Shown: one piece after another, positions 33,890 through 41,544 of the stretch
Layout of the letters: every line of letters starts with the position of its first letter
How positions within the stretch are numbered: the first letter of the stretch is position 1
NCBI RefSeq assembly: GCF_000337535.1
Contig: NZ_AOIP01000053.1
Location: 1 to 64,000, forward strand
Reading direction: 5' to 3'
Source: Natrialba aegyptia DSM 13077
GTDB taxonomy: Archaea > Halobacteriota > Halobacteria > Halobacteriales > Natrialbaceae
Length of the DNA stretch: 64,000 nt
Made by a program: the position numbers and the translations under genes
Notes under the pieces: generated by a model
Told to the model about the DNA's origin: nothing
The model's input: the letters and a program-made list of their open reading frames with translations, nothing else
Databases searched by the model: none

Positions 33890-35127
33890 CTCCCGATAAG
33901 ACATCCCGAGAGCGCGCTGAGCAGTCACTTGCGAACTCTTTCGAGCGCTACCTCCAGGACAAGGGGAAAGGCCGCGGTGGGGACGGTGGGAACTATCGAC
34001 GAAACGCTGCACGCGAGCTCGAGCGGTTCGCCGAGTGGGCCGCCGGCGACCGCGGCGCCGACGACTGGACCGGGATCGTCCCCGACGATGTCGACCGGGA
34101 GCCGACCTTCGAAGACCTCGACGAGCGAGTGTTCCGCGAGTACGCGCGGCATCTCGGGGGAGATCGGGGACTCAAGCAGAACACCGTACAAACCTATTAC
34201 CGCTATATCTCTGCGTGGTGCGGGTGGTGCGTCAACGAAGGGTATCTCGAAGCGCATTTCGCGCAGCGGGCGAGTGCGATGGCGCCGCTGCCGGAGGACG
34301 ACGGCCGCAAGCCCGGCGACCAGCAGGCCTGGACGTCCGAACAGCGCCACGCCCTCACCCGCCACGTCGACGAACGGGCCCGCGACGCCGTCGAGGCGTA
34401 CACGACACTCCCGGAGGATACTGGCCCCATCGACAAGCAACGAGCGCGCTACGCGGCGCTGAAGGCGGCTCGTGACCGGGCGCTCGTGTTCGTCCTCGCG
34501 TACACAGCTGTCCGCGTCGGCGAACTCCTCCGGGACCCGAACGACCCGCGCCGACGCGGCGTTCGCTGGGAGGATCTCTCGCTCGACGACGGCAGTATGG
34601 ACGTCTACCGGAAGAAACAGCAGTGGGACGCCGCGAGTCTCCCCGACCCGGTGATCTCGCCGCTGCGGAGTTACCGCCAGCTGATGGACCCGCCGACGGA
34701 GCGCTGGCCGGTGTTTCCGACGTTCGACCAACGGACGCTCGCAGGACTTATTCAGGAAGAGCTAGCCGAACGAGGGGAACGCCCGGAGGCGATTACTGAG
34801 TACCGTGACGAATACGCTCGCGACCTGCTGCTGGCACTCGATGAGGACATTCGGCCGCCGTCGATCACGACGGACGGCGCACGGTCGATTCTCCAACGGC
34901 TCTCGGAGGCCGCGGAGATCGACATCGACCATCCGAAACACGATTATCTTGCTCCGCACGGTGGACGACGTGGCATGGGTGAGGTGCTTGTCCGCGCGTT
35001 CGGGTACACGGTCGCAGCCCGGTATCTCGATAACTCGGAGGAGATGGTTCGGGAGCGATATTCGCACATCGAGGCCGGAGAACTCGGCGACGTCGCAACA
35101 GAGGCGCTCTCAGAGATTGATGGGTAA
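33886..35127 (+). CDS. Tyrosine site-specific integrase/recombinase
   Basis: A 413-residue recombinase. Residues 10-125 are a SAM-like core-binding domain (LANSFERYLQDKG ... TYYRYISAWCGWCVNEGYL). The catalytic domain shows the first Arg in AYTAVRVGELLRDP, the H-x-x-R box in LAPHGGRRGMGEVL and the nucleophile Tyr in VRERYSHIEAGEL. It cuts and joins DNA at att sites. Translationally coupled to the upstream hypothetical gene. No att repeat or tRNA target was recognised beside it, so it may be an element remnant or a free-standing domesticated cassette. Confidence 0.88.
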   Translation: MTPDKTSRERAEQSLANSFERYLQDKGKGRGGDGGNYRRNAARELERFAEWAAGDRGADDWTGIVPDDVDREPTFEDLDERVFREYARHLGGDRGLKQNTVQTYYRYISAWCGWCVNEGYLEAHFAQRASAMAPLPEDDGRKPGDQQAWTSEQRHALTRHVDERARDAVEAYTTLPEDTGPIDKQRARYAALKAARDRALVFVLAYTAVRVGELLRDPNDPRRRGVRWEDLSLDDGSMDVYRKKQQWDAASLPDPVISPLRSYRQLMDPPTERWPVFPTFDQRTLAGLIQEELAERGERPEAITEYRDEYARDLLLALDEDIRPPSITTDGARSILQRLSEAAEIDIDHPKHDYLAPHGGRRGMGEVLVRAFGYTVAARYLDNSEEMVRERYSHIEAGELGDVATEALSEIDG

Positions 35128-35195
35128 TTAACGGTACTCCCAGGCACCGAGTTTTCGGCACTACACTCTTGTCAGTACCTCTCGAACTATTTCGT

Positions 35196-35624
35196 ATGCC
35201 TGACAACGTTCTCGTCCCCTTGGACGGCTCCCCGCTTGCCGAGCGTGCACTCATGTACGCACTCGAGACCTTTCCGAACGCCACGATCACCACAATTTAC
35301 GTCATCAACCCGATCGACTCGGTAATCGATGTAGAGGCCGGTGGCTTGCCAGTCGCAGAGGACTGGTACGATGCCGCCCAGGACCGGGCGACCGAGATTC
35401 ACACGACCGCGACGGATCTTGCGGCAGAACACGATATTGTGCTCGATACTGTCACTGAAGTCGGGAAACCAGCGCGTGAGATTCTCGACTACGTTGCCGA
35501 CAACGGCATCGATCAGATCGTTATGGGTAGCCACGGTCGGTCAGGCCTAGACCGGACGTTCCTCGGAAGTGTCGCCGAGACAGTCACCCGCCGAGCACAG
35601 ATCCCGGTAACAATCATTGGATGA
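35196..35624 (+). CDS. Universal stress protein, UspA family
   Basis: A 142-residue protein with VLVPLDGSPLAERAL at the N-terminus and the ATP-binding motif MGSHGRSGLDRTFLGSVAETV at the C-terminus (G-2x-G-9x-G-S/T type). Such proteins bind ATP, dimerise and respond to stress. The start at 35196 (MPDNVLVPLDGS) is chosen on homology over upstream codons. It sits between the integrase and a metal ATPase gene; such UspA genes are frequent neighbours of metal or anion transporters. Confidence 0.9.
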   Translation: MPDNVLVPLDGSPLAERALMYALETFPNATITTIYVINPIDSVIDVEAGGLPVAEDWYDAAQDRATEIHTTATDLAAEHDIVLDTVTEVGKPAREILDYVADNGIDQIVMGSHGRSGLDRTFLGSVAETVTRRAQIPVTIIG

Positions 35625-35708
35625 GATTCTCGACCCGGATACCGAAATCGGGATCGGACGAAGACTCGCGGCCACACCTAAAACGTGAAATCAAACCAAA
35701 TCATAGGT

Positions 35709-37898
35709 ATGGAGAACGTGTCTGTTACTGAATCACCATCCCTCTCGACGTACACTATCCATATTGAACGACGAGGTGGTCGTGGGGATACGGGAGCTCG
35801 GGCACTCGAAAGCCACCTCAAGCGTCTCTCCGGCGTCCACGATGTCGATGTCTCGTTTCGAACAGGGGACGCCCGGATCACCTACGATGGGAGCGTCATC
35901 TCGGAAGAAACGATTCGAGACGCTGTCCGCGACCGGAACGTGACGATTCAGGAGGAATCTGAGACGGTCACGGATGACGTGAGCACCCGCTCGGAACTTC
36001 GGCGGGAGGCCGTGTTCGTCGGCCTGACGCTCCTTGGGATGGTGACTGGTCTCGTGACGGGATGGCTCGAAGGACCACAGCTCCTCATGTGGGCTGGCTA
36101 CGGCGTTGCATACGTCTTCGGCGGGGGGTACGGGCTTAAAGGCGCGATCGAGACGCTGCGTCACCGTGCGGTCGACATCGATCTGTTGATGATCGTTGCC
36201 GCGCTCGGCGCCCTCTCGATTGGTGCCCCGTTCGAGGGCGCAATGCTGCTATTCCTATTCTCGCTGTCGAACACGCTCCAGCACTACGCCATCGGCCGCT
36301 CGCGCCGGGCGATAAAGTCGCTCGTCGAGATGCGACCGGACGAGGCGCGTGTCCTCCGCGACGGTGAGGAGGTCACCATGCCTATCGACGAGGTTGCCGT
36401 CGGTGACGTGTTCGTTGTTCGGCCCGGCGACAAAATTCCGCTCGACGGCGTCGTCACGTCCGGCGAGGGAACCGTCGACCAGGCGTCGCTCACTGGTGAA
36501 TCAGTCCCCGTACCGAAGGAACCCGGTGACGAGGTGTTCGGTGGGACGATCAACGAGAGCGGCAGCCTCGAGATAGAGGTCACACGACAGGCCCACGAGT
36601 CGGCGATCAGCCGCCTCATCACCATGGTCGAAGAGGCTCAGAGCGAGAAAGCACCGACACAGCGCCTCATCGACCACCTCGAACAGCCGTACGTCCTCGG
36701 CGTGTTCGCACTCACGATCGCGGCGATCGTGATTCCGCTCACGCTCGGAAGCGAGTTCACCAGCACGTTCTACCGCGCGATGACGCTGATGGTCGCTGCC
36801 TCGCCGTGTGCCGTCATCATTTCCACGCCAGCAGCAGTGTTATCGGCGATCGCCTCCGGCGGGAGGCAGGGCGTTTTGTTCAAGGGTGGCGAACACGTCG
36901 AGACCGCCGCGAACATCGATGCGGTCGCGTTCGACAAGACGGGCACGCTCACGCGGGGTGAGACAGAGTTGACGGACGTGTTCGTCCGGGACGACCTTGC
37001 AGATGAGTCTCTGACACCGGACGAACTGCTTTCGCTTGCGGCCGCCGTACAGGCCCGCTCGGAGCACCACCTCGCCCGTGCGACCGTAGCGGAAGCCGAA
37101 GACCGTGCACTCGACGTTCCCGACGCGCGGCGGTTTCAGTCAAACGCCGGGAAAGGCGTCCGTGCCGACGTCGATGACGGGATCATCCACATCGGGAATC
37201 GAAGTTACGTCGACACGGTTCTCGAAGACGCTACGATCGAGGGGATCGAACCGGGTCTTGACCAGCTCCTGTCCTTGGAGGCAGAAGGAAAAACGAGCGT
37301 CGTCGTCGTCCGCGAACATGGAAATGACGTCACGGTGTTGGGGTGGCTGGCGTTCACCGACACAGTCCGCCCTGGGGCTGCAGAGATGATCGAGGACCTC
37401 CGATCGCTCGGCGTGGAGCACATCGTCATGCTGACCGGCGACAACGAACGTGTCGCACAGCAGATCGCCGACGAGGTTGGCATCGACGAGGTGCAGGCAG
37501 AACTGCTTCCGGAGGAGAAGGTGGCTACCATCGAAGAGCTGGTCGAGCGGTACGAGAACGTGGCGATGGTCGGTGACGGGGTGAACGACGCACCTGCACT
37601 GGCCACGGCGACGCTCGGCATCGCGATGGGTGGCGCCGGGACCGACGTCGCGCTCGAGACCGCTGACGTGGTCTTGATGGGTGACGACATCGGGAAGATC
37701 CCCTACGTGCTCGGACTTGGTCGCCGGACGCGCCGGACGTTGACTGTCAATCTCGCAATCGCCTTCGGTGCGATCGCGTTGATGGTCGGCACGATTCTGT
37801 GGCGGGGGATCCCATTACCGCTGGCCGTGATCGGCCACGAGGGGTCGACGGTCCTCGTGTCTCTGAATGGCCTTCGGTTACTTGGCTTCCGCGAGTAG
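35709..37898 (+). CDS. Heavy-metal P1B-type ATPase with SPC motif
   Basis: A 729-residue metal-exporting ATPase. An N-terminal 85-residue HMA-like domain lacks the CxxC pair (GVHDVDVSFRTGDARITYDG). About eight helices follow. The transmembrane metal motif is S365-P-C367 in AASPCAVIIS, as in cobalt/zinc-type (P1B-4) pumps; TGESVPVPKE, DKTGTLTRGE (D409), SEHHLARA and GDGVNDAPAL complete the catalytic set; HEGSTVLVSLNGLRLL lies in the last helix. Start at 35709 (MENVSVTES). Likely exports Co, Zn, Cd or Ni ions. Its 3' end meets the convergent FmdE-like gene. Confidence 0.9.
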   Translation: MENVSVTESPSLSTYTIHIERRGGRGDTGARALESHLKRLSGVHDVDVSFRTGDARITYDGSVISEETIRDAVRDRNVTIQEESETVTDDVSTRSELRREAVFVGLTLLGMVTGLVTGWLEGPQLLMWAGYGVAYVFGGGYGLKGAIETLRHRAVDIDLLMIVAALGALSIGAPFEGAMLLFLFSLSNTLQHYAIGRSRRAIKSLVEMRPDEARVLRDGEEVTMPIDEVAVGDVFVVRPGDKIPLDGVVTSGEGTVDQASLTGESVPVPKEPGDEVFGGTINESGSLEIEVTRQAHESAISRLITMVEEAQSEKAPTQRLIDHLEQPYVLGVFALTIAAIVIPLTLGSEFTSTFYRAMTLMVAASPCAVIISTPAAVLSAIASGGRQGVLFKGGEHVETAANIDAVAFDKTGTLTRGETELTDVFVRDDLADESLTPDELLSLAAAVQARSEHHLARATVAEAEDRALDVPDARRFQSNAGKGVRADVDDGIIHIGNRSYVDTVLEDATIEGIEPGLDQLLSLEAEGKTSVVVVREHGNDVTVLGWLAFTDTVRPGAAEMIEDLRSLGVEHIVMLTGDNERVAQQIADEVGIDEVQAELLPEEKVATIEELVERYENVAMVGDGVNDAPALATATLGIAMGGAGTDVALETADVVLMGDDIGKIPYVLGLGRRTRRTLTVNLAIAFGAIALMVGTILWRGIPLPLAVIGHEGSTVLVSLNGLRLLGFRE

Positions 37899-37912
37899 GA
37901 TGTCAGGGGCAG

Positions 37913-38566
37913 TCACACTGTCTCGACGGTGAAAAGCGAGTCGTCACTAAGGACGGCCTGCACGCGGCGGTGCCAGTCCTCCGCGAACGCCTTGCGCTGC
38001 TCGTCGCTTGCGGACCCGGCGAGAATCGTCTGAAGATTCCCAACTGCGGGACCGCCGTCAGGAACATCGCTAACGTGGTAGGTCACTTCAACAGTCTCGT
38101 CCGTGTCGGTCCGCCGAAACTGGAATGTCGGCTCCGGGGTGGCTGCCTCGAACCCATCGAAGTGTAGGAGTCCCTGTCGGCCACCGTAGCCGCCAGTGAG
38201 TCCGCTAAATCCGTCATCTTGGGTTGCACCGGTGACGTACGAGATGATACGACTCATCACGCCGTACGTCGCGTCCTCCCGAGAGCCTGCCGCCTGGACC
38301 TCGATTTCGCTTCGGATTGGATAGTCGTCGGGATACAGGGCATCGAGCCCGAGCTGGACGATCCGGTAGGCGCCCGAGGCAGTCGGACAGGAGTGACCGG
38401 CCTCTTTCACCGCGTCCGTGTAGGTGACGACGAACGGATCGCCTGGTGTGAGGACGCCGAGGGCCTCCGCGACGGGGTCGCGGATTTCGATCGGGTCGGC
38501 GTCGTAGTCGACCTGCCAGTCGGTGCTAGTGTGCGTCGCGTCAGTCGCAGGTGAATTTGTTGTCAT
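37913..38566 (-). CDS. FmdE-like metal-binding protein
   Basis: A 217-residue protein. VKEAGHSCPTASGAYRIVQLGLDALYP resembles the GHxCPG motif of formylmethanofuran dehydrogenase subunit E (FmdE), a zinc-binding fold found also in non-methanogens. The rest (GGRQGLLHFDGFEAATPEP, FQFRRTDTDETVEVTY) is unassigned. It is the last gene of an operon with a P-type ATPase and a CxxC metallochaperone: 12 nt separate its start from the ATPase stop. A metal-handling role next to the pump is inferred; methanofuran chemistry is not expected here. Confidence 0.7.
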   Translation of the reverse strand: MTTNSPATDATHTSTDWQVDYDADPIEIRDPVAEALGVLTPGDPFVVTYTDAVKEAGHSCPTASGAYRIVQLGLDALYPDDYPIRSEIEVQAAGSREDATYGVMSRIISYVTGATQDDGFSGLTGGYGGRQGLLHFDGFEAATPEPTFQFRRTDTDETVEVTYHVSDVPDGGPAVGNLQTILAGSASDEQRKAFAEDWHRRVQAVLSDDSLFTVETV

Positions 38567-38578
38567 TGGTTGTGGAGA

Positions 38579-40498
38579 TTAGTGTCGCAGCAGTCGCATC
38601 CCGTTGAGGATGACGAGGAGAACGCTGGCTTCGTGGACGAGCATCCCGGCGGCGAGCGTGACGTAACTCGTGAGCACGCCCGCCAGCAGGACGGTCACGG
38701 TCAGTACCGCGAGCCCGACGTTCTCGAGGACGTTCCAGCGGGTCGCCTTGCTCAGCGTGACGGCGTAGGGGATGCGTTCGAGATCGTCGGCCATCAGCGC
38801 CATGTCAGCCGTCTCGATGGCGGTGTCCGTGCCGGCAGCGCCCATCGCGATACCGACGTCGGCGGTCGCCAGCGACGGCGCGTCGTTGATGCCATCGCCG
38901 ACCATCGCAACGACGTGGCCGTCGGCCTGGTATTCTTCGATGACGGTCTGTTTTTCCTCGGGGAGGAGTTCGGCGCGGTACTCGTCGATGCCCACTTCCC
39001 CTGCGACGGCACTTGCCGTCCGCTCGTTGTCGCCGGTGAGCATCACCGTCTCGATGCCGGCATCCTGAAGCGCCGCTACGACGCCAGGAGCGGCCTCTCG
39101 AAGTTCGTCTCGCATGGCGATCACGCCGATGACGCTGCCGTCTCGCACGACGTGGACGACCGTCTCACCGCGTTCCTCGCGGCCACGGACGTACTCGGCG
39201 ATGTGATCCGGGATGTCGATGCTGCGGTCGTCGAGCAGCGCCCGGTTCCCAACGACGACCTCGTGGCCGTCCGTATGGGCGACGACACCCATTCCGGCGA
39301 CCACGTCGAAATCATCCGGATCCGGAACCGACCGGTGTTCGGCGCTCGTGGCATCGGAATGGGCGACCGCAGTTCCGCCATCGGTTGCGGCGGTCGGACG
39401 GTCGCGTGCTGCGTCGACGATGGCGTCGGCGAGGTGGTGTTCGCTTTTCTTCTCGGCGGTCGCCGCGAGCGAGATTACCTCGTCGTCGTCGATGTCGAAC
39501 CCCTCGACGTCGGCGACGGTGGTCCCACCTTTCGTGAGGGTGCCAGTCTTGTCGAAGGTAACGAGGTCGGTCTTGCCGGCACGTTCGAGGTGTTCGCCAC
39601 CCTTCATCAGGACGCCCGAGCGGGCGGCGTTCCCGATGGCCGAGACGATACTGACCGGCGGTCCGATGACCAGCGCACCGGGACAGCCGATGACCAACAG
39701 CGTCAGCGACAGGATTGCGTTCTGCGTGACCGCGTACGCGCTGATAGCGAGCACGATGACGGCCGGGGTGTAGTACTTCGCGAACCGGTCGATGAGGCTC
39801 TCCGTGGGCGACTGGGCCTCCTGGGCCTCCTCGACGCGGCGGATGATGCGTTCGAGCGTCGTATCCGAGCCCGCACCCGTCGTCCGGACCTCTAGTGCGC
39901 CTTCCTGGTTGACCGTCCCCGCGTAGACTTCGTCGCCGTCGGCCTTGTGAACGGGCGCGCTCTCGCCGGTGACCGGGGCCTGATTGACGGCACTCTCGCC
40001 GTCGACGACGCTCCCGTCGACCGGGATCTTCCCGCCCGGCTTCACGAGGACAACTTCACCCTCCTCGACGTCGCGGGCAGGTACTTCTTGGAGGTCTCCG
40101 TCGCGACGGACGGTCGCCGTGTCGGGCGTCATCTCCAGAAGTTCTTGGAGGGCCGTCCGGGTCTTCCGCATCGTCCGGCCTTCTAGGTAGCTGCCGAGGC
40201 TGAACAGGAAGACGACGGCGGCGGCCTCCCAATATTCGCCGATGACGATGGCACCAATGGCCGCCAAGGTCACGAGCGTCTTGATGCCGAGCGTTCGGTT
40301 GGTGACCTCGTAGTAGGCGGTTTTGGCGATGTCGTAGCCGCCGATGATCGCCGCGAGGATGAGAATACCGGCACTCGCTGTATCGAAGCCGGTGAAGTGG
40401 CCGAGGCTCCAGCCGCCACCGTAGAGCAGGCCGCTGGACGCCGTGACGATGGCTTTCCGGTTCTTCCGGTAGTACTGTGTGATCGGTTGTGCGTTCAT
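38579..40498 (-). CDS. Heavy-metal P1B-type ATPase with CPG motif
   Basis: A 639-residue metal ATPase without a fused HMA domain. The transmembrane motif is C272-P-G274 in VIGCPGALVIGPPVS, neither CPC/CPH (Cu) nor SPC (Co/Zn). TGESAPVHKADGDEVYAG, DKTGTLTKGG, EKKSEHHLADA and GDGINDAPSLATADVG are intact, and HEASVLLVILNGMRLLRH ends the protein. A His-rich insertion-like loop (TDGGTAVAHSDATSAEHR) lies in the nucleotide domain. The separate HMA chaperone is encoded 4 nt upstream and probably loads it. Metal not certain: copper or zinc/cadmium. Confidence 0.9.
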   Translation of the reverse strand: MNAQPITQYYRKNRKAIVTASSGLLYGGGWSLGHFTGFDTASAGILILAAIIGGYDIAKTAYYEVTNRTLGIKTLVTLAAIGAIVIGEYWEAAAVVFLFSLGSYLEGRTMRKTRTALQELLEMTPDTATVRRDGDLQEVPARDVEEGEVVLVKPGGKIPVDGSVVDGESAVNQAPVTGESAPVHKADGDEVYAGTVNQEGALEVRTTGAGSDTTLERIIRRVEEAQEAQSPTESLIDRFAKYYTPAVIVLAISAYAVTQNAILSLTLLVIGCPGALVIGPPVSIVSAIGNAARSGVLMKGGEHLERAGKTDLVTFDKTGTLTKGGTTVADVEGFDIDDDEVISLAATAEKKSEHHLADAIVDAARDRPTAATDGGTAVAHSDATSAEHRSVPDPDDFDVVAGMGVVAHTDGHEVVVGNRALLDDRSIDIPDHIAEYVRGREERGETVVHVVRDGSVIGVIAMRDELREAAPGVVAALQDAGIETVMLTGDNERTASAVAGEVGIDEYRAELLPEEKQTVIEEYQADGHVVAMVGDGINDAPSLATADVGIAMGAAGTDTAIETADMALMADDLERIPYAVTLSKATRWNVLENVGLAVLTVTVLLAGVLTSYVTLAAGMLVHEASVLLVILNGMRLLRH

Positions 40499-40502
40499 TG
40501 AT

Positions 40503-40718
40503 CTAGGCGGGCTGGGGCGTGTAGCCCTGGTTTTCGATGGCTTGTGCGAAGGCGTCGGGGTCAGCGACGTCGTCGTCGTACTCGATCTCGACTCGGCCGG
40601 TCGTGTAGTGGACTTTCACATTCTGGACGCCGTCGACGTTCGAGAGGGCGCGTTCAACGGTGCTCGCGCATGTCGGGCAGTCGAAGTCCATCACACGGAG
40701 TTGGGTCGTTTCGTTCAT
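40503..40718 (-). CDS. HMA-domain metallochaperone
   Basis: A 71-residue protein with the heavy-metal-associated fold: VMDFDCPTCASTVERALSNVDGVQNVKVHY, metal ligands C14 and C17, then VEIEYDDDVADPDAFAQAI. It should carry a soft metal ion to the CPG ATPase encoded immediately downstream. DFDCPTC replaces the common GMTCxxC. The start at 40718 is preferred over one ten residues upstream. A TATA-rich region (ATATATATTTTTTAAAT) lies just upstream, next to the divergent regulator. Confidence 0.88.
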   Translation of the reverse strand: MNETTQLRVMDFDCPTCASTVERALSNVDGVQNVKVHYTTGRVEIEYDDDVADPDAFAQAIENQGYTPQPA

Positions 40719-40915
40719 CACAGTTCTACGTAGCACCCGGACCGCCATATATATTTTTTAAATGATATGTTTGAATAGGGATATAGGTCGTTGGAACAGT
40801 CCAATCGGTCGTCTAGGGCTTCGACTCGATCCGATCGCAGGCCAGTCGTCCGGTCGAAGCGCTCGACAGCAGTGTTCGCCGCTACCTTTTCCCGCACGTG
40901 TCTCGCAGTCCCATT

Positions 40916-41440
40916 ATGAGCAGTTCCGGTGCCGACCACTATCTCGACGACATCGCGATCAGGGATACTCGCGTCTCGGACGCCATCGACGAACCAATGC
41001 GAGCGATGATCCTCGACATACTGGCCGACGAGGCACGGACGGCAGGCGAGGTTCACGACCGACTCACCGACCGAGGGATCGAGCGGACCGAAAACACCGT
41101 TCGACACCACATAAACGAACTCCGTGATTCAGGGCTAGTGGACGTCGTCCGCTTCGAGGAGGGACGTGGCGGCACGACGAAGTACTACCACGCGAACACG
41201 ATCGTCCTCTCGTACTCCCTGCCCGACACCGCTGATGCCGCCGTCGAGGAGATGACCGACGCTATCCAGCCAGAGATTACAGAGGCGCTGAACCAGCTTA
41301 CGGGGGAGTACGAGGAGTCTATCAAGGAGATAACGAGGGAGATGCAACCGTGCGATCACTGTCGGAACCAGAAGTACGAGACGTACGTCCTGCTGACCGT
41401 CCTGCGGCGAGCGTTCGTCCGCGCTCAGCGGGAATCGTAA
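40916..41440 (+). CDS. ArsR-like winged-helix metal-responsive regulator
   Basis: A 174-residue regulator. Residues 15-85 form a winged helix (PMRAMILDILADEARTAGEVHDRLTDRGIERTENTVRHHINELRDSGLVD; motif quoted in part only as TVRHHINELRDSGLV for the recognition helix). A helical dimerisation segment follows, and CDHC near residue 145 (QPCDHCRNQKYET) is a likely metal-sensing pair. It is divergent from the HMA/ATPase/FmdE operon with 197 nt between starts, so it most likely controls that operon. The second half also resembles DUF2250-like sensors, but no family is certain. Confidence 0.82.
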   Translation: MSSSGADHYLDDIAIRDTRVSDAIDEPMRAMILDILADEARTAGEVHDRLTDRGIERTENTVRHHINELRDSGLVDVVRFEEGRGGTTKYYHANTIVLSYSLPDTADAAVEEMTDAIQPEITEALNQLTGEYEESIKEITREMQPCDHCRNQKYETYVLLTVLRRAFVRAQRES

Positions 41441-41544
41441 GCGAAGACGGGACCACCACGGCGGCGATATCCGCTATCTCGGTCTTCGGAGAGATGATTT
41501 CGTACGGAAGATTAGCGTACTGGAATTGACGCTGTGGACGGCCG

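Noticed and set aside
38570..39895. A 441-codon plus-strand frame antisense to the CPG ATPase
   Set aside because: It mirrors the acidic codon pattern of the minus-strand ATPase and has no domain of its own.
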